Below are positions 22,209 to 32,292 of a stretch of DNA of 64,000 bases, piece after piece. The DNA is taken from contig CM070873.1 of NCBI GenBank assembly GCA_036365515.1, positions 87,875,948 through 87,939,947 on the forward strand, in the 5' to 3' direction. The position numbers and the translations under genes were made by a program. Source of the stretch: Torymus aiolomorphi. Lineage: Eukaryota; Arthropoda; Insecta; Hymenoptera; Torymidae. The notes beneath the pieces are model-generated. The model ran no database searches. It worked only from the letters and a program-made list of their open reading frames with translations, and was not told the origin of the DNA. Position 1 is the first letter of the stretch; each line of letters opens with the position of its first letter.

Positions 22209-22215
22209 TTTTATA
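22209..22215 (-). promoter_or_regulatory. TATA box of the left TIR gene
   Basis: TATAAAA on the minus strand is followed after ~30 bases by a pyrimidine/G start-like region and then ATG at 22172. The same layout is conserved in the right arm. Confidence 0.55.
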
Positions 22216-22239
22216 CACAAAGCGCGGACCTGCACGCCG

Positions 22240-22480
22240 CTGCGCGAGAGCCGCCACCACCGCCGCCGCCATCGCCACCGCTCGAGCAAACACTGTGATT
22301 GGTGCGAAGCAGCTCTTCGCCGCCACCGCCGCTCGAGCAAACGCTGTGATTGGTGCGGAGCAGCTCTTCGCCGCCGCCGCTCTGCGGTCGCGCGCCGATT
22401 GCTGCGGAATAGCTCTATGCCGCGACCGTCGCCGCCGCCGCGAGTCAATGAGCGGCGGAGCAGCTTCGACGATCCTTATA
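22240..22480 (-). promoter_or_regulatory. CCAAT-containing promoter repeats, left arm
   Basis: GC-rich units of ~55 bases contain CACCAATCACAG, GCTCGAGCGG and GAAGAGCTGC on the minus strand, just upstream of the TATA box. The right arm has a longer version. CCAAT and GC-rich motifs are typical proximal promoter elements; function is inferred. Confidence 0.45.
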
Positions 22481-22564
22481 AATGAGACGCGCCCGGCTGT
22501 AACAACACTTCTCTCGCGCGAGTGCCCGAGTGCGGGTCGCTGCGCGAGCCCTTGCTACTCTTCA

Positions 22565-23030
22565 AAAAAATTCCGCCAACGTCATTCGATAGTATATTAA
22601 AAGTATGTCCCCCCTATTGTTACACCCGCCAAAATTTCGTCCGTTTTTCGATCCGAGCGCTCCTTTTCGAGTTATAAGCGAAAAACCAAAATTTCTACCC
22701 CCACTACCGGTTTTCGAAAATTCCGCCAACATCATTCGATAGTATATTAAAAGTATGTCCCCCCTATTGTTACATCCCCAAAATTTCGTCTGTTTTTCGA
22801 TCCAAGCGCTCCTTTTCGATTTATAAGCGAAAAACCAAAATTTCTACCCCCACCACCGGTTTTCGAAAATTCCACCTACGTTATTCGACAGTATATTAAA
22901 AGTATGCCCCCCCCCCCCCCTATTGTTACACCCCCAAAATTTCGTCCGTTTTTCGATCCGAGGGCTCCTTCTCGAGTTATAAGCAAAAAACCAAAATTTC
23001 TATCCCCACCACTGATTTTCGAAAATTCTT
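22565..23030. repeat. Three tandem ~150-bp units
   Basis: TTCGATAGTATATTAAAAGT, then CCCCCCTATTGTTACA and ACCAAAATTTCTA recur at about 22573, 22725 and 22872. They lie just inside the left terminal repeat of the 6-kb element and have no counterpart at the right side. They are non-coding. Confidence 0.8.
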
Positions 23031-24239
23031 ACAATGGACAAATATGAGATATCCCTCAGAGGTAGATAAAACGTCCCAGCTCTGCCAGGTGTACGGCAGG
23101 CCTTGAACAGGCTGCCTTAAAATGTTGATGCTTGTTCAATACTTATCTAAACCTAGGCATATGCCCTATTTTTCGAAGTATCATCCAAATAACGCTTCCG
23201 AATTTGACAGTCCCATATACAGACAGTTCATAGGGAAATTATTAAAAAAATGGGCTGGCACCCGCATGGCAACATGTTATGAACGGGCCGCATGACTCAA
23301 CTGATGTGGTTAGGCGCGAAAATTTAAAATATTTAAATCACAATATAGAAAATAGTTTGAGACCTTTGTATTATAAAAATAATACTGATATTCTTTTACG
23401 ATTACTCCAACACTTTTTGCATCACAGAAGTTTAAATTAATACTTTTTTAATATCTAGAAAATAAATATAATGTATTAAAATATATATAGTGTGCGCTTG
23501 ATTTCAGCTAGTCTTTTGAAAATAATACCTATGTTTGAATGCAAACTATTCAGGTCACATATGATTTATTTATAGTGTTTTAAACCTTCTCAAAGTGAAA
23601 TAAAAATTGCAGCAAATAGTTTATTTATTTGATTTCACAAACAATATTACTAACATATTACACAAGTAAAAAAAAAATACATAGGTAGTTCCTTTAGTGG
23701 GACAGAATTTTTGAGCAAAAGTTAGACAAACAGCCGGTAGTAGGATAATTTGAGGTTCTGCTAGTCAATATTAGATTTTCAACACTCTACAAATAGCAAA
23801 AATAATATTTTTTTTGCCCGCAAATAATTATTGCAAAATTATAGTAAAAAAAATATCATTGAACCACCTCTATTCAGTGTATAAAATGTATTTAGCGATT
23901 TATTTATATTATTCTATTATAAACAGTTTATACATGTAATAAGTCTTATAAAATAATAAATGCTCAAATTTATTGTAGAAAATGGCAATGCTATCCGTAA
24001 AATAAATAAATAAATATTACTCAATTATAGACACCCTACATACTTAAAATTTAGCGAGGCACTCAATTTTCGTATCTTGAATAATAGTTGAATGTTTATA
24101 AACGAACTGAAAGTATAAACATTATTCAAAGAAAGAAAGATACATAGTTTTTCAGATGATTTTTATCGTTTTAAAATTGAAATGAATGAGGTGGTTGAAA
24201 AGGGAATTTTTACTTTTATTTATTGAATAATCAATTTAA
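23031..24239. other. Interior of the 6-kb element, no gene recognised
   Basis: AT-rich sequence with no credible reading frame or known motif. This is where an autonomous element would be expected to encode its transposase. Confidence 0.45.
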
Positions 24240-24960
24240 TACTGTCCCGGACACCCACCTGTTCTGCAGATTAGGGCTTAACATGTATAACTCGGAAAAC
24301 TCAGGTACGCAAAACGTGAACTGCTACGCAGTTGAAAATCTGACAAGGGAAGTACCCGAACTGTCAAATTCAAAAAAATTCCAAACCCATATTAAAAAGT
24401 AGACCTCCATTCGAGATTCACGAAACCATTTTTTGTATCGGCTGAGAAGCGCTTTATAAGGGTTAAAATCACCCCTAAAGTTTACCCCCAAGAAACGTTT
24501 TTTTGATATATCTCGGCATCTACTTAACTTTTTTTAACGAAACAAAATGAAAAAAGTTTCTTATTAAAAAGCCAAGAAATCCGTGGTAGTATGAACATGA
24601 AGGGTTGCATCCCTTATTTTTTAGAGGGTGAAATTGTGTTTTTTTAAGAATAATTTTTGTTGTGAGAATTCATAAAATAATTAAAAATAGGTCAAAACAT
24701 TATTTTTACCAACTACAATAAATAACAGTTGGTGTTTTTGGGCATTCTTCGCGAAACAACCCCTTAAGAGGTGGTAAACCACCTCTAACACAAATGAATT
24801 AGGTATATTTTTTTGGCAATTATTTTTTTCCTTAAAATGGGTTCTTGAAGTCGTTAATCGAAATCCACAGTTAGATCCACAATAAAAATTTGAAAATAGT
24901 GAATTCAATATGGCGAAAAATTTTTTAGAAATATTTTAAATTCCACGAAAAATAGTATGT
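24240..24960. repeat. Dispersed repeat with CACCCCTAAAGTTTACCCCC motif
   Basis: AGGGGTTAAAATCACCCCTAAA-type and CCCCTTAAGAGGTGGTAAAC-type segments resemble those at 47270-48650 (ACCCCTAAAATAGG, AAAGTTTACCCCCG). It appears to be a diverged member of the same dispersed family, lying within the 6-kb element. Confidence 0.45.
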
Positions 24961-25047
24961 AGACCCCTAGCGGAAATTATATTATGTAAATAAGTGTATA
25001 ATAATGTAACAATGTTTTGTTATGTTATTCTATTATTTATTATTTTT

Positions 25048-25091
25048 TTATCATACACTTGTTTATCGTACGATAAACAAGTGTATGATAA
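25048..25091. repeat. Perfect 44-bp palindrome
   Basis: The half-sequence is TTATCATACACTTGTTTATC followed by GT at the axis, and the second half is its exact complement. Flanking sequence has many diffuse TGTA/TACA motifs. No protein is nearby. Confidence 0.8.
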
Positions 25092-25995
25092 TGTAGTTGT
25101 TTGTAAAAAAGTGTAAGAAAACGTAACAAATTGTACTTTTCTACTGGATTTCGGACGCTTTTACATTTTACCACAGTTTATACCATTTTTTAATAATTTC
25201 TTACTTTTCCTTACATTTGTCTACGTTTTATTACTTTTTAATTTGTACTCTTAATTCAAATTTTATAGGCATTCTTACACTTTCGTACATCTTTTTACAT
25301 TTTATTATATATTTGTACTTTTAATTACATCTTTTTACGTTTATATACAAATTTTGATACACATTTTACATCGTATCACATATTTGTACACTTTTTTCAA
25401 ATAGTTCATAATTATACTTTTATAATAATTTATAATTGTACTTTTATTTAAATAAAGCTATAAATAAAATATTTTCAAAGATGTAAAGAAAAAATACTAA
25501 AACGGAATAAAATGTAAATTATTATGTATTAGAAATATAATTAATATATGTTACAAAATGTAAGTTACTGTATAAAAGTTTAAATTTTTACAAATTCTTA
25601 CAGATTTTTCTAACAAATTAATTCTTACAGATTTTTCTAACAAATTATTTCTTACAGATTTTTCATATTTTATAATTTCAGCTAGGAGAGATTTTCATGC
25701 TTGTTGAAATTATGATAGGTTTTAATAAGAAAAGTTTATTTATGATTTATTAATATCAATTAATATGAACAAAATTTTTAATATAATGATAATTATAGCA
25801 ATTCATGGTTATTGCGCAATATACAAGATTACGTACACTTGCATTGATATGGCTTATCTCCCGATTCCTCCTCTTTTATTCATAAATAAGTGTCGAAATA
25901 TAAGTATAAATAAGTCAGTCGAAAACAAATATACGTTACTGAACGTTTTTCTACGCTCGTGTTAAATTAATATTCAATGTCAACATTATTTTATG
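25092..25995. other. AT-rich interior of the 6-kb element, no gene seen
   Basis: Low-complexity sequence with repeated TTACAT/TTACAG motifs, including three close copies of TTCTTACAGATTTTTCTAAC near 25595-25660. No gene is recognised. Confidence 0.45.
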
Positions 25996-26589
25996 GGTAT
26001 TAATTGAAAATACATAGAAGGTGCTACTCTATAATAGCAGATAAGTTGAAGATGGTGTTACTCTATAGTATAAAAATATAAAAAGGATGTTGGCGATATA
26101 TTTATTCAGATGATGCTAAATAACATAAAAAGGTGTTACTCTATAACATAGAAGTTCAAATAGGTGTTACTATATAGCAATGAAGGTGTCACTCTATGAC
26201 ACAAAAGATGTTACTCTATGACATAGAAAAAGGTATGACTCTGTAACATAAAAAACATGTCACTCTATGACATAAAAAAGGTGTACCTCTATGTCATAAA
26301 AAACATGTCACTCTATGACATAAAAAACGTGTTACTCTATGACATAAAAAAGGTGTTACTCTATGACATAAAAAAGGTGTTACTCTATAACATAAAAAAG
26401 GTGTTACTCTATAACATAAAAAAGGTGTTACTCTATGACATAAAAAATGTGTTACTATATGACATAAAGTGTAAAAAGGTGTTATTGTGTGACATAGAAG
26501 GTGCTACTCTATAATAGCAGATAAGTTCAAGATGGTGTTACTCTATAGTATAAAAATATAAAAAGGATGTTGGCGATATATTTATTAAG
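25996..26589 (+). repeat. 24-bp minisatellite between two ~90-bp direct repeats
   Basis: The unit CATAAAAAAGGTGTTACTCT plus ATGA repeats about ten times between 26230 and 26480. A ~90-bp block (GAAGGTGCTACTCTATAATA ... GGATGTTGGCGATATATTTA) stands on both sides, near 26016 and 26496. Because 24 is divisible by three, an artefactual open frame runs through it. Confidence 0.8.
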
Positions 26590-26599
26590 ATTTATTATT

Positions 26600-26800
26600 T
26601 ATTAAGACGAAGAGCTGCTCCGCACCCATCACAGCGTTTGCTCGAGCGGCGGTGGCGGCGAAGAGCTGCTCCGCACCAATCACAGTGTTTGCTCGAGCGG
26701 TGGCGGTGGCGGCGGCGGTGGTGGCGGCGAAGAGCTGCTCCGCACCAATCACAGTGTTTGCTCGAGCGGTGGCGGTGGCGGCGGCGGTGGTGGTGGCTCT
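26600..26800 (+). promoter_or_regulatory. CCAAT-containing promoter repeats, right arm
   Basis: Three units of GAAGAGCTGCTCCGCACC(A/C)A, TCACAG(T/C)GTTTGCTCGAGCG and a GGTGGCGGC-rich linker precede the TATA box of the right-arm gene. One unit more is present than in the left arm. Confidence 0.5.
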
Positions 26801-26831
26801 CGCGCAGCGGCGTGCAGGTCCGCGCTTCGTG

Positions 26832-26838
26832 TATAAAA
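26832..26838 (+). promoter_or_regulatory. TATA box of the right TIR gene
   Basis: TATAAAA lies 43 bases before ATG 26875. Spacing and flanking sequence (CTGGAGCGCTTTCGCGAGTT) equal those in the left arm. Confidence 0.55.
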
Positions 26839-26874
26839 CTGGAGCGCTTTCGCGAGTTCGGTACACTCGTCAAG

Positions 26875-27312
26875 ATGAGTTCCGACTTGGTGGTGCTTTG
26901 CACAGTTGCTGCAGCAGCGCTACGAGAAATGGCTGAGCCCGAGCCTTCTCAATCGCCACTACAACCTCCGCGTCATACATCAACATGTGGCCCAGATTCT
27001 CCGGACCATGTGTTGGTGTATGACGTGGAGGCCTGGCGGTATATTGAGGAACCTCGGGCTGCACGGCCCGCGCAGCTTCAGCAGCAGTAACCGCAGCAAC
27101 CGCAGCAACCGCAGCACCTGCAGCACCCGCAGCACTCGCAGCACCCGAAGCACCCGCAGCACCCGCAGCACTCGCAGCACTCGCAGCAACAACAACAGCA
27201 GCAGCGGACGCCCGAGGTGATTGACTTAAAATCACCTGATTCATCGTCGGAAATAATTTGCGTGGGCTACTATAGACCCCAGTCCGCTAAAGTTGCGCGC
27301 AAACTTTTTTAG
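26875..27312 (+). pseudogene. Right TIR copy of the HPQ/SIM protein, with a nonsense codon
   Basis: The frame starts like the left copy (MSSDLVVLCTVAAAALREMA), but a TAA at 27088-27090 interrupts it after residue 71, at CAGCAG/TAA where the left copy has CAA. Beyond the stop the same frame stays open to the shared end KVARKLF and TAG at 27310-27312. Its repeat tract is longer by twelve codons, with Ser and Lys variants of the His-Pro-Gln motif. Only this one inactivating change is obvious. Confidence 0.6.
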
Positions 27313-27547
27313 TTTTTTGTTTTTATTAATCCGCCCTTTTCAGGGCAACCAAATATGTAAACGTTGGAACTATTTGTTCCTTATATATTTTTTTTGTTAA
27401 TTTTTCCTAGGTCCCCAGGAGTCCACGATCCTGAATTCCCACTGAGCTCGAATCCCCACGTGAGCCCGAATCCCCATGAGCTCGAATCCCCACGTGAGCC
27501 CGAATCCCCACGTGAACTCGAATCCCCATAGCTCATCTACTGCTAAG

Positions 27548-28066
27548 TACAGTATTATTAGGTTTACGTTGTCATCTTCGACAAGACACGAACGCGTTTC
27601 CCGCGGAATTTTTATTCGGTACCACTGCGTCTTCCGGGCGAGTTTTTTCTCCCTGAAGACTTTACGCCGGGCCCAAACTTCTTTGTTGAATAATTTCGCA
27701 AATTCATACGTCTCGTCCGTCCAGTCCCTGTCGCACACAATTATAAGAAGCGTGCGTTTTGTTTTAAAGACTTATACACATGTATTCATGCACAACATGG
27801 CCAAAAAGTCTTTAGAAAGACCTTATACGGGCCCCTACAAAGTATTAAAGCTTCCCTCTGATCGCGTGTTCGACATTGAAGTTAAGGGCGCGTCCCGCAG
27901 CGTATCCGTCGAACTTTTGAAACCTGCATACATGATCTCAGATAATCCTCCCGATGTGCCTCCCGGTGGTGATCCAAAGGTCAATCAGCCCACCACCGTT
28001 GATCGTCCAGTATTTAAGACTTACGCCAAGAAAAAAGTGTCCTTTGCTCCTGCGACTAGAGCGTAA
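27548..28066 (+). pseudogene. Integrase, C-terminal half, of the gypsy element
   Basis: Directly after the second GCTAAG the frame resumes STVLLGLR, then with shifts near 27650 reaches the conserved end: CFKDLYTHVF-like sequence, LERPYTGPYKVLKLPSDRVF, and VSVELLKPAY. A Pro-rich tail ends at TAA 28064-28066. It is the DNA-binding end of the integrase begun at 20775. Confidence 0.8.
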
Positions 28067-28173
28067 TGTAACTGTGATGTACATTAATCACTTAGTTTGT
28101 AAGTGCTATCGAGCACAGTGATTATTATTATTTATATTTTTATATTTTTACATTTATGCACTTCGTTGGTACT

Positions 28174-28183
28174 CGGGGGGGAG
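28174..28183 (+). other. Polypurine tract
   Basis: CGGGGGGGAG precedes the 3' LTR directly and would prime plus-strand synthesis in the retrotransposon cycle. Confidence 0.7.
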
Positions 28184-28185
28184 TG

Positions 28186-28431
28186 TATAGGGACTGCGAT
28201 CTTCCCTCTCGCTCTCTCTGCGAGGGTGGGGGAAGCGGCCATGTTCCGTGCGGCGAGAAGCCGCCTGCGAGCGGCAGTCAGTGTTCGAGTCTACGAGCGT
28301 GCGGACGTGTGTCCACTGTACTACCTCCCAGTACTACAATAAATCTCTTGTTACTGTTAATCCTGACTCTTTCATTCCTCTCTTCTTTCCTTTCCTGGAA
28401 CGAGTAGAGCCGTGGGGCTCAAATCCCCACA
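28186..28431 (+). repeat. 3' LTR
   Basis: It matches the 5' LTR over its whole length, from TATAGGGACTGCG to CCCCACA, with an AATAAA in CTACAATAAATCTC. It is followed by TTGA, the same 4-bp word that precedes the 5' LTR. Confidence 0.85.
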
Positions 28432-28472
28432 TTGACACTCGCATGCGCACCATCTCGTGGAGCTCGGAGGTC

Positions 28473-29949
28473 CCCCTACTGAAAAAGTGCAGCTGATTAT
28501 CAACTGATAATCAGCTGATAATCACCCGGATAGCACAAGACATTTTTTAAACGTCATTATGACGTCAAATTTTAAACCTCGCGACGTCAGAAATATAAGT
28601 TGCTCAAACGTCATAATACCGTCAGTAAGATGTTGAAAATGTCCGCAGTATTTTTCTACCGATATTTCTTTTCATTTTTTCGACGTCATAAAAAGGTTAA
28701 AAATCTGTTAGAAGGACGTTAGAAAAATTTGGAAGAACATACAATAAACGTTATAGAAACGTCATATAAAACTTGATAAAAACGTCATAAAAAACGTCAT
28801 AAAAACGTCATTTATACATTACATCTTCATATATATGTCTAAGCAGGCGTATAATATTTATGTATGAAGAAGCCCCCCCTCCACCCTCTCTTTCAATATT
28901 TGCTCTTATAGACTGAACCTCATTTTTCTACTTTGAGATTGTTCGACGCCACCTAGCGAGAAAAAAAGATGGATTAATTCCAAAGATTTCGAAAAATATA
29001 TGAGTATAATACGTTTTGATGACGTTTTTATGATGTTTTATGACGTTTTTATGACTTTTTATGAAGTTTTTATGACATTTTTATGACGTCTAAAGTAATT
29101 AATATTACAGGATAAATAATTCTTCGGACATTTTCAACGTTTTACTGACGTCATTATGACGTTTGATCAACTTATATTTCTGACGTCGCGAGGTTTAAAA
29201 TTTGACGTCATAATGACGTTTAAAAAACGTCTTGTGCTATCGTGCCAAAACGGCACCTGATTATCAGCTGATTTTCACACGAAAATTTATCGTTTAAAAT
29301 TTATTTATTATTAATTATTATTATTTATTATTGCAAATTATTATTATCGTTCATTTACTTGAATCTATACGATTAAATAATGTATTTAAAATAATGTACA
29401 CTGTGGCAAAGAAGTTTTGAATTATTTCTCATAATTTAGGCATGTAAAATTAAAATTAACAATAATAAAGGATAATAATAATTAATAATAAATGAAAATA
29501 TCAACAGGATTTTCAGGTCAAAATCAGTGGATAATCAGATGATAATCACCTGACAGTCACCTTATAGTTATCCGATTCTCAGATGATTATCAGCTGATAT
29601 GCACCTGAAAATCATGTTGACATTTTCATTTATTATTAATAATTATTATTATTATTAATTATTGTTAGTAATGTTACATCCCTAAATTGTAACAAATAAT
29701 TCAAAACTTCTTTGTCAGCATCTACATTTTTCGACATTTTTTCGAACACATTAATTAATCGTAGATTCAAGTAAATGAACCATGATAGTACTTTATAATA
29801 ATAAATAACAATAATTAATAATAAATAAATTTTAAACGACAAATTTTTATGTGAAAATCAGCTGATAACCAGGTGCCGTTTTGGCACGATTATCACCTAA
29901 TTATCAGCTGATTATCAGCTGATAATCAGCTGCACTTTTTCAGTAGGGG
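28473..29949. mobile_element. 1.48-kb foldback element rich in CAGCTGAT and CGTCAT motifs
   Basis: The outer ends CCCCTACTGAAAAAGTGCAG and complement lie at 28473 and 29949. Inside are two consecutive palindromes. One has arms about 28531-28650 and 29120-29240, with AAACGTCATTATGACGTC at both ends. The other is about 29270-29890, with its axis near 29580. GATAATCAGCTGATAATCA-type motifs mark both outer edges. No target duplication is clear and no protein is encoded. It starts ~40 bp after the gypsy 3' LTR. Confidence 0.75.
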
Positions 29950-30070
29950 TGGATTCCGAAATTCATTTTCATTTTCATCAGGACAGTCATCGAACCGTTA
30001 TTGTACGGTTATGGCCCGTTGCACGCAAAAAGGAACAGTGACAGATATAAAAATTAACATGGCTTAGTGT

Positions 30071-30180
30071 GTGTATACACACACACACACACGCACACAC
30101 ACGCGCACGCACGCACACGCACACGCACACTCACACGCACACGCACACTCACACGCACACACACACACACACACACACGA
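30071..30180. repeat. (CA)n/(CG)n microsatellite
   Basis: An uninterrupted dinucleotide-type run of CACA and CGCA. The open frame through it is artefactual. Confidence 0.95.
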
Positions 30181-30295
30181 GGAACAGCAAGGAATAAGAG
30201 CTGTTCCTCATATATATAGATATACTAACCCATGTTATTTCTGTATGTTCCTTGTATTTTTTTGCGTGTACGGGCCTATATGACATACTTAATTT

Positions 30296-30727
30296 TCTAA
30301 GAGCGAATCCACATTGCGTGCTGTGCGTCGTGTGCCATGTGATTTGTGCCGTACCAAAAAGAAAGTGTTGTTCGACATCTACATACTTATTACTACAGGA
30401 TAAAGAGGAAGGACCTACTCTCTTAGGGCTTGGACACTTAAAAAGGAGCAGATAAAAAGAACAAGAATTACATGGGTCTCTATATCTATTATATATATAT
30501 GAGGAACAGCAAGATACAGAAGGAACAAGATGTATATATAGATATAGAAACCCATGTAATTCTTGTTCTTTTTATCTGTTCCTTTTTAAGTGTCCGAGCC
30601 CTTATTGAACAGAGCATAATGTCAAAGATAAATAACAGTTACATAGATGTTAAAGAACACTTTCTTGTTGGTACGGCACAAATCGCACAGCACACGACGC
30701 ACAGAACGCAACGTGGATTCGCTCTAA
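30296..30727. repeat. Palindromic element, ~430 bp
   Basis: AGAGCGAATCCACATTGCGT near 30300 pairs with ACGCAACGTGGATTCGCTCT near 30725, and pairing continues inward (GAACAAGAATTACATGGGT against ACCCATGTAATTCTTGTTC) to an axis near 30512. No coding content. Confidence 0.8.
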
Positions 30728-30928
30728 CGGAACATAGAGTGCGTTCTATTTAGGGGACCATTGGATCGTTCGGTCGCTCCGTAGCCCATCATGTAATATA
30801 GGTCCGAATTCATAGTCGTAAGTGAGACACGAGTCGGACTCAAGTAAGGTTTGAAGCCATGCTTTAGTATATCTATATATACCGTACTTGAAACTGACTC
30901 AGCATCTATGAATTCGGGCCTAATTTAT

Positions 30929-30929
<1 letters not shown>

Positions 30930-31015
<86 letters not shown>
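30930..31015. repeat. (AT)n microsatellite
   Basis: About 43 AT repeats without interruption. Confidence 0.95.
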
Positions 31016-31017
<2 letters not shown>

Positions 31018-31300
31018 CGTCCGCCAGAAACCAGCCAGCGGGCGTGCGCGACGCATTTTTCGTGCAAAAGCACGCTCTGTTCAATTCGCTCGTAATCGTA
31101 TTCTGAGTCTCTCAGAAAAAACAAAAGACATATATCGATAGATTTTTCCTGCTGTTTCCAATGGTGCTATTGTTTTTACTCAGAAACTCTTTCTTCTGGT
31201 CGAAAATTTTAGGTACTGTATTTTATGGGGTTTGATAACCAGTACCTTTACCTCATTTCAAATATTTTTTTTTTAACAAATATTGTGGTAATAAAATGTA
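31016..31300. other. Spacer, no gene seen
   Basis: No reading frame, terminal repeat or known motif is recognised. Confidence 0.35.
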
Positions 31301-31760
31301 ATCATTTTGCCCAAAGAACTCGACCGAGAGCTATCCAAAATCTACCTCTACAAGGAATTTCAAAGCGATTAAGTCAATTTTACACCCGTAATCGTTGGAC
31401 ATACAAAACTCATTTTTTTCACATTTCAATTTTTTTCTCAAAAACTAGTCGACAAAATGAATTCAAATTTTTTCAGATTATAGCTTTTTATATTCTGCAT
31501 TATCATGATTTTTCTCAAGAAAATTGACCGTTTAGTTTAGGAGTTATAAGCTTTTTAAAAAAAGAAACACGTTTTTGTTAATAACAAAAGAACCGTGATA
31601 GCTAGAGAATTTTTTTTTTAGAAAATATAGGTATTTTAATGCTCTTTCGAATGCTATCCATTCGATTCCAATATCTCGATCTTATCATTAAAAAAAGCAA
31701 AAATCAATTTTGAGAAAATAGAAAATTCGAAATAAAACAAAAACGCATCGGCGAATCAAA
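31300..31760. repeat. Dispersed repeat copy with AGAGCTATCCAAAATCTACC motif
   Basis: The block CTCGACCGAGAGCTATCCAA ... CGTTGGACATACAAAACTCA also occurs at 61064-61190 with few changes. Related, more diverged text (ACTCTACATCTCCACCAAATTTC) occurs near 59580 and 60770. It is a non-coding dispersed family. Confidence 0.7.
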
Positions 31761-31853
31761 AAACGAATTTTTAACCCGCCATCACTAAAAAAACAAACAA
31801 AAAAAATGAGACCTGTCCGGTTAAAATCGATCGAGTAGAAGCTAAGATCCAGG

Positions 31854-31855
<2 letters not shown>

Positions 31856-31930
<75 letters not shown>

Positions 31931-31985
31931 CCACATACGCACGCACGCACGCACGCACGCATGCACACACATACACACACACAGA
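31856..31985. repeat. (AC)n microsatellite with ACGC variant
   Basis: About 37 AC units followed by CACGCACGCACG variants. Open frames on the minus strand encode only Cys/Val repeats and are artefacts. Confidence 0.95.
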
Positions 31986-32292
31986 CATTTTTAAAAAATC
32001 ATGCATTTTGATTCCTAAGACCTCGAAAAACAATTATAACATGTTTTTATAATAACTCAAAAAATTACTATCACAAAGCTTCCTCTAGGAGGAAGCAAAA
32101 TATAACTTAGGTGCCGGTAAGGTAGGTATCGTTTCGGTATTTTACATGGCCATTTTAAAGCCATTAATATTTTAGATGAATAATCAAAATAATAACAAGT
32201 ATGTTATGTATGTATGTACGATATTATTTAATAACAATTGAATAATCGTAGAAAGTGCACCTTATTTAGATGAAAATGTTCCAACTCCTTCA

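Larger units (their letters stand above)
21524..27541. mobile_element. 6018-bp element with ~0.95-kb terminal inverted repeats and TIR-encoded genes
   Basis: The ends AGTAGATGAGCTATGGGGAT and complement are flanked by GCTAAG on both sides (21518-21523 and 27542-27547). Joining the flanks gives an uninterrupted integrase frame (WARTLSTVLLGLR), so the 6-bp duplication is confirmed by the host gene. The arms (about 21524-22480 and 26590-27541) start with repeated GTGGGGATTCGAGCTCAC-type motifs. Each contains an outward-facing small gene and its promoter. The 4-kb middle holds tandem repeats and AT-rich sequence. I recognise no transposase, so it is probably non-autonomous. From memory, IS3EU and Dada are superfamilies with 6-bp duplications, but no assignment is made. 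Confidence 0.85.
16718..28431 (+). mobile_element. Ty3/gypsy LTR retrotransposon, interrupted by a 6-kb element
   Basis: Two LTRs of 246 bp frame a PBS, gag, protease, RT/RNase H, integrase and a polypurine tract, in the gypsy order with integrase last. The 4-bp word TTGA lies directly outside both ends (16714-16717 and 28432-28435), consistent with a target duplication if each LTR starts at TATAGGG. The internal LTR copy is preceded by TG, so the first two bases of the outer copy may have been lost. Stops and frameshifts in every gene show it is dead. The 6018-bp element at 21524-27541 lies in integrase. The gag/pol features recall the Kabuki/CsRn1 branch, a tentative placement. Confidence 0.85.

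Noticed and set aside
26257..26514. 85-codon frame of LLYDIKKV repeats
   Set aside because: The 24-bp minisatellite is a multiple of three, so it stays open by chance; no start context, no homology.
26595..26903. Arg/His-rich and Ala-rich frames overlapping the TIR promoter region
   Set aside because: They translate the GC-rich CCAAT promoter repeats in other frames; the TATA-linked frame explains the region better.
27397..27738. 113-codon minus-strand frame
   Set aside because: It spans the element end and the antisense of the gypsy integrase, whose plus-strand reading is clearly homologous.
28473..28476. A target duplication for the foldback element at 28473-29949
   Set aside because: The flanks (GGAGGTC and TGGATTC) do not match convincingly, so I did not claim one.
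30906..31124. Minus-strand Ile/Tyr-rich frame
   Set aside because: Translation of the (AT)n microsatellite.
31688..32033. Minus-strand Cys/Val-rich frames
   Set aside because: They are translations of the (AC)n microsatellite.
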